From: Ectothiorhodospira mobilis
Lineage (GTDB): Bacteria > Pseudomonadota > Gammaproteobacteria > Ectothiorhodospirales > Ectothiorhodospiraceae
Reading direction: 5' to 3'
NCBI RefSeq assembly: GCF_900114895.1
Contig: NZ_FOUO01000001.1
Location: forward strand, 186,001-250,000
DNA: 64,000 bases
Every line of letters begins with the position of its first letter. Positions within the stretch are counted from its first letter, which is position 1. Both the position numbers and the translations under genes were made by a program. Below are positions 16,295 through 25,657 of the stretch, in pieces. The notes under the pieces were generated by a model. That model saw nothing but the letters and a program-made list of their open reading frames with translations, did no database searches and was not told the origin of the DNA.

Positions 16295-17307
16295 TGCCAG
16301 GCTCGGTGCAGGGCACCCAGGGTATGGGTGCGTCCTTCGGACATGCCGGAGAGTTGCTGCGCCCACTCCGGCCGCGGCGTGTAGTGTTTTGGATCGGCGT
16401 GGCAGGCGTCCAGGGCCTCGCGCATGACCCGGGTGGCCTTGCCCACGTAGGCGGGGCTGCGCTGGCGGCCCTCCAGCTTGATGGCGCGCACGCCGATACC
16501 CAGCAGGTCCGGGAGGATGTCCAGGGTGCTCAGACTGGTGGGTTCCTCGATGGCGTAGAGGGTCTCCTGGCCGTCCCCCACCCGGTAGCGGCCCTTGCAG
16601 ATCACCGGATAGCCGGCGTTCTCGCCGGGGGCGAAGGTGTCGATGAGCACCCCGTTGAGGCGGGCCTCACGCCCCCGCTGCGTCTCCACCCAGCGCACGG
16701 CATGGGCCGGGGAGCAGGCGCCGCGGGTGTTGGGGGATTCGCCGGTGGCGTAGGAGGAGAGCATGCAGCGGCCCTCCACCATGACGCACAGACTGCCGAA
16801 GCCGAACACCTCGATGTCCACCTTGGAGCGCTGGATCACCTGCCCCACCTGGGACAGGGACAGCACCCGGGGCAACACGGCGCGGCGCACGCCGAAGCGC
16901 TCGTGGTAGAAGTTCAGGGCGTCGGCGGTGGTGGCCGAGCCCTGCACCGAGAGGTGCAGGGTCAGGTCCGGGTGGGTGTCGGCGGCGTGGCGCAGCAGAC
17001 CCAGGTCCGCCAGGATCACCGCGTCCACCCCCTCGGCGGCGGCGGTATCCACGGCCTCAGTGGCCGAACGCCATAGATCCGGCTGGGGATAGGTGTTGAG
17101 GGCCATGTACACCCGCACCCCCTTGCTGTGGGCGTAGGCGATGCCCTTGGCCAGGGCCTTGCGGTCGAAGTTCAGGCCGGGGAAGTTGCGGGCGTTGGTC
17201 TCCCCCCGCAGGCTCAGATAGACGGCGTCGGCGCCGTTGTCCACGGCCGTGCGCAGTGCCGGCAGGCCGCCCGCGGGGCAGACCAGCTCCATGCGGTGTG
17301 CACTCAT
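16291..17307 (-). CDS. ubiU: O2-independent ubiquinone biosynthesis protein UbiU (U32 family)
   Basis: 338-residue peptidase-U32-like protein which with UbiV hydroxylates the ubiquinone ring without oxygen. Begins MELVCPAGG after a short leader, with GADAVYLSL and ARNFPGLNF. Four cluster ligands lie at C174, C181, C198 and C237, offset by five from E. coli UbiU (169, 176, 193, 232), so the [4Fe-4S] site appears intact. ATG 17307 has AGGAG 8 bases upstream and overlaps the stop of the radical SAM gene upstream. Sharing an operon with UbiV supports the assignment over a protease role. Confidence 0.95.
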   Translation of the reverse strand: MSAHRMELVCPAGGLPALRTAVDNGADAVYLSLRGETNARNFPGLNFDRKALAKGIAYAHSKGVRVYMALNTYPQPDLWRSATEAVDTAAAEGVDAVILADLGLLRHAADTHPDLTLHLSVQGSATTADALNFYHERFGVRRAVLPRVLSLSQVGQVIQRSKVDIEVFGFGSLCVMVEGRCMLSSYATGESPNTRGACSPAHAVRWVETQRGREARLNGVLIDTFAPGENAGYPVICKGRYRVGDGQETLYAIEEPTSLSTLDILPDLLGIGVRAIKLEGRQRSPAYVGKATRVMREALDACHADPKHYTPRPEWAQQLSGMSEGRTHTLGALHRAWQ

Positions 17308-18263
17308 CGGCAGTTCTCCTGGGTTCCGGGCAGGTCCCGCTCCGGCTGCAGGGGACGCGCCCCCTGGCGGGTGTCCCGTTGCCGGAGCGACTCCTCGATG
17401 GCATTGATCACCGTCCACTTGCTGGCGCACCAGTCGGGGGCCAGCAGCAGGGGCTTGCGGGCCGTGGCGGTGAGGCGGTGGAAGACCACCTCGGGGGGGG
17501 TCATCTCGATCAGGTCCACGGCGGTGGTGACGTACTCGTTCAAGCTCCAGGGGCGATACTCGCCGTCCCGCCACTGGCGCGCCAGGCGCGTGCCGCGCAC
17601 CACGTGCAGGGGATGCAGCTTGAGGCCGTCGGTGCCCTCCTCCAGCACCCGGGCCAGGGTCTGGCGCTGGTGCCAGGGGGTCTCCCCGGGCAGCCCGTGG
17701 ATCAGGTGGGTGCACACCAGCAGGCCCCGCCCCCGGGCCCTACGCACGGCGTCGCGGTACTCGGCAAAACCATGACCACGGTTCACCCGGGCCAGGGTCT
17801 CGTCGAAGGCCGACTGCAACCCCAGCTCCAGCCACACGAGAAAGCCCCGCTCCTGATAGGAGACCAGCAGGTCCAGCACGGCGTCGGGGACGCAGTCGGG
17901 CCGGGTACCGATGGACAGGCCCACCACCCCGGGCTGGGCCAGGGCGGCGTCGTAGAGGACCTGGAGCCGGTCCACCTCCGCGTAGGTGTTGGTATAGGCC
18001 TGGAAGTAGGCGATGTAACGGCTGGCGCCGGTGCGCCGCAGCACCACCTCGCGGCCCGCCTGCAGCTGACGCGCCACATCCCCCCCGTCCTGCCCCTGGG
18101 GGGCAAAGCTGGCGTTGTTGCAGAAGCTGCAGCCCCCCCGCCCCCGGGTCCCGTCCATGTTGGGGCAGACGAAACCGGCGCTCACGGTGAGCTTGTGCAC
18201 ACGCTCCCCGAAGCGGCGCTTGAGATCCTGCCCCAGCGTATTGACGCGATCGTTCAGACCCAT
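17304..18263 (-). CDS. yhcC: YhcC-type radical SAM protein (TIGR01212 family)
   Basis: 319 residues with an elongator-like radical SAM core. The SAM-cluster cysteines are in the CPNMDGTRGRGGCSFC segment near residues 33-48 (CX13CX2C in this family). GVVGLSIGTRPDC and LELGLQS are further radical-SAM strand motifs, and GLKLHPLHVVRGT marks the TIGR01212/YhcC group. Substrate unknown; a tRNA or protein modification role is possible. ATG 18263 is chosen because similarity starts at GLNDRVNTLG; the frame is open further upstream without family sequence. It heads the ATGA-linked chain yhcC-ubiU-ubiV-ligase/DUF116, which suggests a link with anaerobic quinone or lipoyl metabolism. Confidence 0.88.
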   Translation of the reverse strand: MGLNDRVNTLGQDLKRRFGERVHKLTVSAGFVCPNMDGTRGRGGCSFCNNASFAPQGQDGGDVARQLQAGREVVLRRTGASRYIAYFQAYTNTYAEVDRLQVLYDAALAQPGVVGLSIGTRPDCVPDAVLDLLVSYQERGFLVWLELGLQSAFDETLARVNRGHGFAEYRDAVRRARGRGLLVCTHLIHGLPGETPWHQRQTLARVLEEGTDGLKLHPLHVVRGTRLARQWRDGEYRPWSLNEYVTTAVDLIEMTPPEVVFHRLTATARKPLLLAPDWCASKWTVINAIEESLRQRDTRQGARPLQPERDLPGTQENCR

Positions 18264-18449
18264 GCCATCACCCCGGGCGCATCGGCGATTTGGACGCAGG
18301 CCGGCGACGCTGCGTTGCGGTCTTGTACATGCTCGGATCACCTCGCGGAGTCATGGCCCGAACCGGCCATTTAAACCCAAGTCTGTCCCCCTGTCATGCC
18401 TTGGATCAAGTCCAGATGGCAGGGTTCCGGCAGACCGCGCCACCGGGGG

Positions 18450-20153
18450 TCAGGCCTTGGGCAGGGTGACCCCGCGCTGCCCCTGGTATTTACCGCCCCG
18501 GTCCTTGTAGGACACGTCGCAGGTCTCGTCCGACTCCAAAAACAGCATCTGCGCCACCCCCTCGTTGGCGTAGATGCGCGCCGGCAGCGGCGTGGTATTG
18601 GAGAACTCCAGGGTCACATGCCCCTCCCATTCCGGCTCCAGGGGCGTGACGTTGACGATGATGCCGCAATTGCTGACGAAGACGCCGGCTTCCAGGGCAA
18701 AATTCCCGGCCTCGGGTACGGTCAGGCAGTAGACGTCATGATCTCCTGGTAGGGAGCGCACCGAGGTCACCTTATGATTGTGGGCGGAAATGGAGCCTTG
18801 CCCCCTGAAGGCCGCCAATTCCTCGGGAAAGCGCCGAAAGACCGAGCGGTCACAGTCAAGTAGACGGGCTGCCCCCCGGATCGAACCGGTGCGCTCAAGC
18901 GCCTCCCGAACGGCCTCCGCAGTGATCTCCTCGCGCAGGTTGATGCGTCGTGCCAGGGCCGCTTGCCGAGCGCGGCGCACACCCTGATCCTGGGCCCAGG
19001 CATCTCTGGAAATACGCGAAGACCGATCCCGAGCTACCGGATCGGCGTAATAATTCAACAAGGCCTCACGCTGACGCCCGCGCCGATCTTCCGTCCAGGA
19101 TTCGATGCGTTTGCGTCGCAATTGCTCCCGGGCCTGGGCATAACGGGGGTCATTCCAGAATGCTCGTGCACGGTGGGACTGGGAAGCCCGGTATTTGGAA
19201 AACCACGAGGGGTCTTGGCGTAGCTGTTCCAGGGCCTGGCGAATGGCTGCGCTATGTTCGTCTGGATCGAAGTCTTCGCCAAAACTGTAGGCATTGTGCA
19301 GCCGCAGATGCGCACCGGCTTCCATGCGCTCGATATTCCAGGGCATGTTGTTTCTGCGATCCAGATCCTTGTGATGTCGGTGCGTTCCTGGCTGATCGGC
19401 ATAGATGCCATGACGCAGGTTCCATTCATCTGCCAGGCGGTGAGTGGGGTAGAGATGCCCATTCAGGGGCTGGTAGACGACCTCGTAGCCCCGGGCAAGC
19501 TGGCGGTAAAGGGGCATCAACGAATCCCCATCCCGCAGCTCGTGTGCCTGTACACGGCGTCCGTCACGCCTCAGGAACTCATGATCCGGGGTGCAATGGA
19601 TCACCTCGCCATTGTCCAGGGTCACCGCCATAAGGGCATCCCGTCCGATGAAGCGGGGCGCCTCCAGCAGCGTCACAATGACCCGACCATGCTCGCCGAT
19701 GCTATACCCCCAGAACATTTCCCCCTGCTCGGAACGCCTGGCCATGTCCTCCAGCGTGGGGGCCGTGCCATCCGCCAAGGCCACCCGGGTATCCCCCCGA
19801 AAACAGCGGGCATAGGTGCTCTTGCCCAGGCAGATGGTCAGCACGCTGCGCGGGATGCGGAAATACTCCACCGTCCGGGCCAGGGCAAAGGAATTGGGGG
19901 GGATGATGCACACGTCCGACTTCACGTTGACGAAGCTGCGCTCGTCGAAGTGCTTCGGATCCACGACGCTGGAGTTGATGTTGGTGAAGATCTTGAATTC
20001 GTCGGCGCAGCGCACGTCGTAGCCGTAGCTGGAGGTGCCGTAGGAGATGATGGGGGCATCCCCGGCGTGGCGCACCTGCCCGGGCTCGAAGGGCTCGATC
20101 ATGCCGTGTTCCGCCGCCATGCGGCGGATCCAGTGGTCGGACTTGATGGACAT
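18450..20153 (-). CDS. dcd: dCTP deaminase interrupted by an intein
   Basis: Deaminates dCTP to dUTP to feed thymidylate synthesis. The 567-residue precursor contains a 379-residue intein (residues 117-495); the spliced enzyme would be 188 residues, close to E. coli Dcd (193). The N-extein ends GKSTYAR and the C-extein begins [16 protein letters not shown], a conserved active-site junction. The catalytic Glu lies in HVTLEFSN of the C-extein, and the C-terminal [10 protein letters not shown] is typical. Function therefore depends on protein splicing. Lies downstream of mrp on the same strand, 96 bases apart. Confidence 0.95.
   Translation of the reverse strand: MSIKSDHWIRRMAAEHGMIEPFEPGQVRHAGDAPIISYGTSSYGYDVRCADEFKIFTNINSSVVDPKHFDERSFVNVKSDVCIIPPNSFALARTVEYFRIPRSVLTICLGKSTYARCFRGDTRVALADGTAPTLEDMARRSEQGEMFWGYSIGEHGRVIVTLLEAPRFIGRDALMAVTLDNGEVIHCTPDHEFLRRDGRRVQAHELRDGDSLMPLYRQLARGYEVVYQPLNGHLYPTHRLADEWNLRHGIYADQPGTHRHHKDLDRRNNMPWNIERMEAGAHLRLHNAYSFGEDFDPDEHSAAIRQALEQLRQDPSWFSKYRASQSHRARAFWNDPRYAQAREQLRRKRIESWTEDRRGRQREALLNYYADPVARDRSSRISRDAWAQDQGVRRARQAALARRINLREEITAEAVREALERTGSIRGAARLLDCDRSVFRRFPEELAAFRGQGSISAHNHKVTSVRSLPGDHDVYCLTVPEAGNFALEAGVFVSNCGIIVNVTPLEPEWEGHVTLEFSNTTPLPARIYANEGVAQMLFLESDETCDVSYKDRGGKYQGQRGVTLPKA
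18669..19805 (-). mobile_element. Intein with HNH homing endonuclease inside dcd
   Basis: Block A starts at Cys117 ([13 protein letters not shown]). Block B is HCTPDHEF at 186-193, with the TxxH pair. The splice end is GVFVSN followed by the +1 Cys496. The terminal Asn495 is present, but the usual penultimate His is Ser494, and the block-F His of HNF is Gly (AGNF). The centre holds an HNH nuclease pattern, [17 protein letters not shown] at about 257-273. Residues 407-448 look like a helix-turn-helix ([18 protein letters not shown]). Excision restores an uninterrupted Dcd. The HNH core suggests past or present homing. Insertion beside the active site is typical of inteins. Confidence 0.93.
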
Positions 20154-20249
20154 GGGACGGGGTCCGTAATGGGGCCTGCAAAGCGTGAACGGGTAGGGAA
20201 AGATACAGGCTTGCGGGTCCCGGATACAGCCCCCGCCGCCCCCCCGGCT

Positions 20250-21350
20250 TCAGTCGTTCTCCACCACGATGTTGGGGAAGCGATCGCTGTAGTCCCGGGC
20301 CTGCAGGGCCAGGCGCGCCGCGGTGCGACGGGCGATGTCGCGGTAGAGCTCGGCGACGCGGCCTTCGGGGTCGGCCGCCACGGTGGGGTTGCCGCCGTCC
20401 GCCTGTTCGCGGATGCCGATGTCCAGGGGCAGTGCCCCGAGGAACTCGGCCCCGCACTCCTCGGCCATGCGCTCGCCGCCCCCCTGGCCGAAGAGGTATT
20501 CCTCGTGGCCGCACTGGGGACAGATGTAGATGCTCATGTTCTCCACCACCCCCAGCACCGGCACATCCACCTTCTCGAACATCTTCAGCCCCTTGCGGGC
20601 ATCGGACAGGGCGATGTCCTGGGGGGTGGTGATGATGACGGCACCGCTGACGGGGATCTTCTGGGCCAGGGTGAGCTGGGTGTCACCGGTGCCCGGGGGC
20701 AGGTCGATGACCAGGTAGTCCAGCTCGCGCCAGTTGGTCTCCCGCAGCAGCTGTTCCAGGGCCTGGGTGACCATGGGGCCACGCCAGATCATGGGGGTGT
20801 CCTCCTCGATGAGGAAGCCGATGGACATGGCCTGGAGCCCATGGCCCTCCAGGGGTTCCATGGTCTTGCCGTCGCGGGTTTCGGGCTTGCCGTGGATGCC
20901 CAGCATGCGGGGCTGGCTGGGGCCGTAGATATCGGCGTCCAGGATCCCCACGCGGGCGCCGTCGGCCGCCAGGGCCAGGGCCAGGTTAACGGCGGTGGTG
21001 GACTTGCCCACGCCGCCCTTGCCGGAGGCCACGGCGATGATGTTGCGGATCCCCGGCAGCGGCTTGAGGCTGGATTGCACGGCGTGGGGCACGATGCGGG
21101 TCTGCACCTCCACCTCCACCGCCACCTCGTCCACCCCGTCGATGGCCGAGAGGCGTTCCTGCACCTGCGCCTTCAGGGCCTCATGCCAGCCGGCGGCGGG
21201 ATACCCCAGACACAACTGCACCCGCACCCGGCCGGCGTCGTCCACCTGGATGTCCTTCACCTCACCGCCGGAGACCAGATCCCGTTGCAGATAGGGGTCC
21301 TGGATCTCCTTCAGGACCGTTTCCACCTTGAGGCGCGAGACGTCGGTCAT
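20250..21350 (-). CDS. apbC: Iron-sulfur cluster carrier Mrp/ApbC
   Basis: P-loop ATPase that holds and transfers [4Fe-4S] clusters to apoproteins in the cytoplasm. 366 residues. An N-terminal MIP18/DUF59 domain occupies about 7-85. The deviant Walker A SGKGGVGKST is at 109-118, DADIYGPSQPRMLG follows, and the CX2C cluster motif is in YICPQCGHEE near 270. GNPTVAADP near the C-terminus is also characteristic. ATG 21350 chosen because family sequence starts there; the frame is open further upstream without similarity. Transcribed toward dcd and divergent from sulP. Confidence 0.95.
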   Translation of the reverse strand: MTDVSRLKVETVLKEIQDPYLQRDLVSGGEVKDIQVDDAGRVRVQLCLGYPAAGWHEALKAQVQERLSAIDGVDEVAVEVEVQTRIVPHAVQSSLKPLPGIRNIIAVASGKGGVGKSTTAVNLALALAADGARVGILDADIYGPSQPRMLGIHGKPETRDGKTMEPLEGHGLQAMSIGFLIEEDTPMIWRGPMVTQALEQLLRETNWRELDYLVIDLPPGTGDTQLTLAQKIPVSGAVIITTPQDIALSDARKGLKMFEKVDVPVLGVVENMSIYICPQCGHEEYLFGQGGGERMAEECGAEFLGALPLDIGIREQADGGNPTVAADPEGRVAELYRDIARRTAARLALQARDYSDRFPNIVVEND

Positions 21351-21615
21351 GCCCAACCCCTTGTTCCAGATGCTGTGGTGTATCGAACCCGTATGGTACC
21401 AGATCCCCCGCCTTGGGCCTGCGGGACAGCGGGGAAATCCCTGATACCGCCATGGCCTTTTTGAGGCCGCCCTGATACCATAACGCCACGCTCGGTCTTT
21501 TGCATCCCAAGGCCCGCAACGCCGCGGTGCGGGACCCTCCCGTCCGGGAGGGAAGACCGGGGATCCGGGCCCCCGGCCCGCGCCATCGCACCTGGCCCTG
21601 CAAGGACTCCGCCCC
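21351..21615. other. Divergent intergenic region, mrp / sulP
   Basis: 265 bases separating divergent genes and so carrying both promoters. It contains an 8-bp palindrome TGGTACCA at 21394-21401 and two copies of CCTGATACC (about 21440 and 21471) that could be operator half-sites. I see no convincing -35/-10 pair and no ORF. Confidence 0.4.
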
Positions 21616-23364
21616 ATGCAAGACAGACGCCTCCATGTGCCCGCCCTGGCCACCGGGCTGCGGGCCGCCTTTCGTTCCGGCTACGGCCTCGCCCAACTGC
21701 GCCGCGACCTCCTGGCTGGCCTCACCATCGGCATCGTCGCCGTGCCCCTGTCCATGGCCCTGGCCATCGCCACCGGGGTGCCGCCGCAGCACGGCCTGTA
21801 CACCGCCATCATCGCCGGGGCGGTGATCGCCCTCACCGGCGGCAGCCGCTACAGCGTCTCCGGCCCCACGGCGGCCTTCGTGGTGATCCTCTTCCCCATC
21901 GTGCAGCAGTACGGCATGGGCGGGCTGCTGCTGGCCACCCTCATGGCGGGGCTGATCCTGCTAGTGCTGGGGCTGACGCGCATGGGGGGCTTGATCCGCT
22001 TCGTGCCCTACCCGGTGGTGCTGGGCTTCACGGCGGGGATCGCCGTGGTCATCGCCGTGCTGCAGATCCCGGACCTGCTAGGGCTGGATCCCGACGGCAT
22101 AGGGGAACACTTCACCGAGAATCTGGGGCGCATCGTCGCCGCCCTGCCCGGCCTCGACCCGGTGGAACTGGGCATCGGCCTCATGACCCTGGCGGTCCTG
22201 ATCCTGTGGCCGCGGCTGCGCACCCCCCTGCCCGCGCCCCTGGTGGGATTGGCGGCGGGGACCCTGGCGGCCTGGGCCGTGAACCACTGGCTGGGAGGCG
22301 GGCAGGTGGACACCATCGCCTCGCGCTTCACCTGGACCCTGGACGGGGAATCCGGCACCGGCATCCCGCCCCTGCTCCCCCATTTCCAGGCCCCCTGGCG
22401 GCTGCCCGGCCCCGACGGCGAACCCCTGACCCTGAGCTTCGGGGTCATCCGCGATCTCGCGGGACCGGCCTTCGCCATCGCCATGCTGGCGGCCATCGAG
22501 TCCCTGCTCTGCGCCGTGGTGGCGGACGGCCTCACCCGCACCCGCCACGACCCCAACGCCGAACTGGTGGGCCAGGGCCTGGGCAACATCGCCGCCCCCT
22601 TCTTCGGCGGCATCACCGCCATCGCCCGCACCGCCACCAACATCCGCAGCGGCGCCGTCTCCCCCCTGTCCGCCGTGGTGCATGCCGCCGTGGTGCTGCT
22701 GGCGGTGGTGGCCCTGGCCGGGGTGCTGGGGCTGGTGCCCATGGCCGCCCTGGCGGCCCTGCTGCTGGTGGTGGCCTGGAACATGAGCGAGGCACGGCAT
22801 TTTGTCCACATGCTGCGCTCGGCCCCCGCCGGGGACGTGGCCATCCTGGTGCTCTGCTTCGGGCTCACCGTGCTCTTCGACATGGTGCTGGCGGTGGGCG
22901 TGGGGGTGGCCCTGGCGGCGGCCCTGTTCATCCGGCGCATGGCCCTGCTCACCCAGGCGGAGGCGGTACCTCCTCAGGAGGACCCCCAGGTGCGCCACCT
23001 GCCTGCCGGCGTGGCCCTCTACGACGTCAACGGCCCGCTGTTCTTCGGCGCCGCGGAGAAGGCCCTCACCTCCCTGCACACCGTGGACCCGGGGGTGCGC
23101 ACCGTGATCATGGACATGCACGACGTGCCCACCATGGACGCCACGGCCATCGTCGCCCTGCACACCCTCATCGACGAGATGGAGCGCCAGGGGGTGGCCC
23201 TGATCCTGGTGGGACTGCCCACGCGCATCATCGTCAAGCTGCGCCGGGCCGGCATCAGCAAGCGGGCGGGGCGCCTGACCTATGCCTCCGACCTGGCCCG
23301 GGCCGCGGCCGTCGCCCGCCGCTGGCACGGGGCAGGGCAGCCCGCATCGCCCCGCAAGCGATGA
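21616..23364 (+). CDS. SulP/SLC26-family anion transporter with STAS domain
   Basis: 582-residue inner-membrane transporter for sulfate, bicarbonate or a similar anion. The transmembrane domain (about 30-440) begins with the SulP pattern LRRDLLAGLTIGIVAVPLSMALAIA (here at about 30-55) followed by GLYTAIIAG and SGPTAAFVVI. About 10-14 helices are visible. A cytoplasmic STAS domain (about 455-570) holds VIMDMHDVPTMDATAI. AAGGA lies shortly before ATG 21616. Substrate cannot be settled from sequence; in an autotroph bicarbonate uptake is an option. Stands alone between mrp and metG. Confidence 0.92.
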   Translation: MQDRRLHVPALATGLRAAFRSGYGLAQLRRDLLAGLTIGIVAVPLSMALAIATGVPPQHGLYTAIIAGAVIALTGGSRYSVSGPTAAFVVILFPIVQQYGMGGLLLATLMAGLILLVLGLTRMGGLIRFVPYPVVLGFTAGIAVVIAVLQIPDLLGLDPDGIGEHFTENLGRIVAALPGLDPVELGIGLMTLAVLILWPRLRTPLPAPLVGLAAGTLAAWAVNHWLGGGQVDTIASRFTWTLDGESGTGIPPLLPHFQAPWRLPGPDGEPLTLSFGVIRDLAGPAFAIAMLAAIESLLCAVVADGLTRTRHDPNAELVGQGLGNIAAPFFGGITAIARTATNIRSGAVSPLSAVVHAAVVLLAVVALAGVLGLVPMAALAALLLVVAWNMSEARHFVHMLRSAPAGDVAILVLCFGLTVLFDMVLAVGVGVALAAALFIRRMALLTQAEAVPPQEDPQVRHLPAGVALYDVNGPLFFGAAEKALTSLHTVDPGVRTVIMDMHDVPTMDATAIVALHTLIDEMERQGVALILVGLPTRIIVKLRRAGISKRAGRLTYASDLARAAAVARRWHGAGQPASPRKR

Positions 23365-23443
23365 CGCCGCCGCCACGCGCCCCTAGGCCCGGTGGTGGCA
23401 AACTTGCTAACGTTGATCCTTCTCATCCCGAACCGAACCGCTC

Positions 23444-25477
23444 ATGACAGCCGACACCCGCGATATCCTGGTCACCAGCGCCCTCCCCTACGCCAACGGC
23501 CCCATCCACCTGGGCCACCTGGTGGAATATATCCAGACCGACATCTGGGTGCGCTTCCAGAAGGCCCGGGGGCATCGCTGCGTCTATGTCTGCGCCGACG
23601 ACGCCCACGGCACCCCCATCATGCTCAAGGCCCGCAGCGAGGGCATCTCCCCGGAGGCCCTCATCGAGCGCGTGGGACAGGAACACCAGCGGGATTTTGC
23701 GGACTTCCACGTGGGGTTTGACCACTACCACAGCACCCACTCCCCGGAGAACCGCCACTTCGCCGAACTCATCTACACCCGCCTGAAGGAACAGGGCCAC
23801 ATCACCCGGCGCACCATCCGCCAGGCCTACGACCCGGAGGCGGGGATGTTCCTGCCGGATCGGTTCATCAAGGGGGAATGCCCCCGCTGCGGCGCAGCGG
23901 ACCAGTACGGCGACTCCTGCGAGGCCTGCGGCGCCACCTACACCCCCACGGACCTCAAGAACCCCGTCTCCGCCATCTCCGGGGCCACACCGGAGGAGCG
24001 GGAGTCCGAACACTTCTTCTTCCGGCTGGCGGATTTCGAGGGCATGCTGCGGGAGTGGACCGCCTCCGGCAGCCTGCAGGACGGCATCCGCAACAAGCTG
24101 CGGGAGTGGTTCGAGGCCGGGCTCAACGACTGGGACATCTCCCGCGACGCCCCCTACTGGGGCTTCGAGATCCCCGACGCCCCGGGCAAGTTCTTCTATG
24201 TGTGGCTGGACGCCCCCATCGGCTACATGGCCAGTTTCCGCCATTACTGCGACCGCCACGGCCTGGACTTCGACGCCTGGTGGGGGGCGGACAGCCGGGC
24301 CGAGCTGCATCACTTCATCGGCAAGGACATCGCCTACTTCCACACCCTGTTCTGGCCCGCCATGCTCCACGGGACGGGCTTTCGCACCCCCACGGCGGTG
24401 CACTGCCACGGCTTTCTCACCATCAACGGCCAGAAGATGTCCAAGTCCCGGGGCACCTTCATCCAGGCCCGCACCTATCTGGAGCACCTGCAGCCGGAAT
24501 ACCTGCGCTACTACTTCGCCGCCAAGCTGGGCCCCGGGGTGGACGACATCGACCTGTCCCTGGAGGACTTCACCGCCCGGGTGAACAGCGACCTGGTGGG
24601 CAAGGTGGTGAACATCGCCTCCCGCTGCGCCGGCTTCATCCAGAAGCGGTTCGACGGCCGCCTGGCCGACACCCTGCCGGATGCGGACCTGTACGATCGC
24701 TTCCGCCGCGCCGGCGAGGAGATCGCCCGGCTCTACGAGGCCCGGGAGTTCGCCCAGGCCATGCGCGAGATCATGGCCCTGGCGGATGCGGCCAACCAGT
24801 ACGTGGACGAGCAAAAGCCCTGGGTGCTGGCCAAGGGAGAAGACACCCTGCCCCGGGTACAGGGGATCTGCACCCAGGGGATCAACCTGTTCCGAGTACT
24901 GATGACCTACCTCAAGCCGGTGCTGCCGGCCATGGCGGCCCGGGCCGAGGCCTTCCTGGACATCCCGCCCCTCACCTGGGCCGATGTGAAAGAGCCCCTC
25001 ACCGGCCGCCCCATCCGCCCCTACGAACCGCTCATGACCCGGGTGGACCCCAAGGCGGTCCAGGCCCTGCTGGAAGCCTCCAGGGAAAGCCTCAAACCGA
25101 CGCAACAGGACACCGCCCCCAAAGGCCCCCTGGCCCAGGACCCCATCCGGGACGAGATCCCCTTCGACGACTTCGCCAAGGTGGACCTGCGCATCGCCCG
25201 CGTCCAGAAGGCGGAGCACGTGGAAGGGGCCGACAAGCTCCTGCGCCTGACCCTGGACCTGGGTGGGGAGACGCGGCAGGTGTTCGCCGGCATCAAGGCG
25301 GCGTATGATCCCGCCAGCCTCGAGGGCCGGCTGACGGTGATGGTGGCCAATCTGGCGCCGCGCAAGATGAAGTTCGGGGTCTCCGAAGGGATGGTGCTGG
25401 CGGCGGGGCCCGGCGGCAAGGACCTGTTCATCCTGTCCCCGGACACGGGGGCCGCACCCGGGATGCGGGTGAAATAG
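23444..25477 (+). CDS. metG: Methionyl-tRNA synthetase
   Basis: Charges tRNA-Met. 677 residues, the size of E. coli MetG. The HIGH-type motif is HLGHL ([15 protein letters not shown], residues about 14-28) and the KMSKS motif is GQKMSKSRG near 330. A four-Cys zinc knuckle (CPRCG and CEACG near 146-162) marks the MetG1 type. The C-terminal 110 residues form an EMAP/Trbp111-like tRNA-binding domain ([20 protein letters not shown], split). ATG 23444 is the only start that keeps the conserved N-terminus; no strong ribosome site is evident. Confidence 0.98.
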   Translation: MTADTRDILVTSALPYANGPIHLGHLVEYIQTDIWVRFQKARGHRCVYVCADDAHGTPIMLKARSEGISPEALIERVGQEHQRDFADFHVGFDHYHSTHSPENRHFAELIYTRLKEQGHITRRTIRQAYDPEAGMFLPDRFIKGECPRCGAADQYGDSCEACGATYTPTDLKNPVSAISGATPEERESEHFFFRLADFEGMLREWTASGSLQDGIRNKLREWFEAGLNDWDISRDAPYWGFEIPDAPGKFFYVWLDAPIGYMASFRHYCDRHGLDFDAWWGADSRAELHHFIGKDIAYFHTLFWPAMLHGTGFRTPTAVHCHGFLTINGQKMSKSRGTFIQARTYLEHLQPEYLRYYFAAKLGPGVDDIDLSLEDFTARVNSDLVGKVVNIASRCAGFIQKRFDGRLADTLPDADLYDRFRRAGEEIARLYEAREFAQAMREIMALADAANQYVDEQKPWVLAKGEDTLPRVQGICTQGINLFRVLMTYLKPVLPAMAARAEAFLDIPPLTWADVKEPLTGRPIRPYEPLMTRVDPKAVQALLEASRESLKPTQQDTAPKGPLAQDPIRDEIPFDDFAKVDLRIARVQKAEHVEGADKLLRLTLDLGGETRQVFAGIKAAYDPASLEGRLTVMVANLAPRKMKFGVSEGMVLAAGPGGKDLFILSPDTGAAPGMRVK

Positions 25478-25518
25478 GCCCGCCAGCCCGGACGGGGCGC
25501 GCCTCATAACACAATCGC

Positions 25519-25535
25519 ATTAATATATGTATAAT
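25519..25535 (+). promoter_or_regulatory. AT-rich promoter/operator before the CysB-type gene
   Basis: In a GC-rich genome this 40-base AT-rich patch stands out. TATAAT is at 25530-25535, and ATTA (25519-25522) and TAAT (25532-25535) form an inverted T-N11-A type site typical of LysR-family operators. Autoregulation is inferred. No good -35 was found. Confidence 0.4.
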
Positions 25536-25657
25536 TACCACATTCCCGTATTCCGCGCCCGGGCCGAGGGGCACGGGGATCGGGGGACCGCCCGCCGGCG
25601 GTGACACTGAACCAGGGGGCCGGCTCACGCCGTGCAGCGCCAGACGGGACGCACCAG

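Noticed and set aside
18264-18449. FNR-type anaerobic operator before the yhcC-ubiUV operon
   Set aside because: A TTGAT half-site occurs on the minus strand but the matching ATCAA at 4-base spacing is absent.
19254-21464. A 736-codon open frame on the plus strand opposite mrp and the dcd intein
   Set aside because: Repetitive Gly/Ala/His composition and complete overlap with conserved minus-strand genes.
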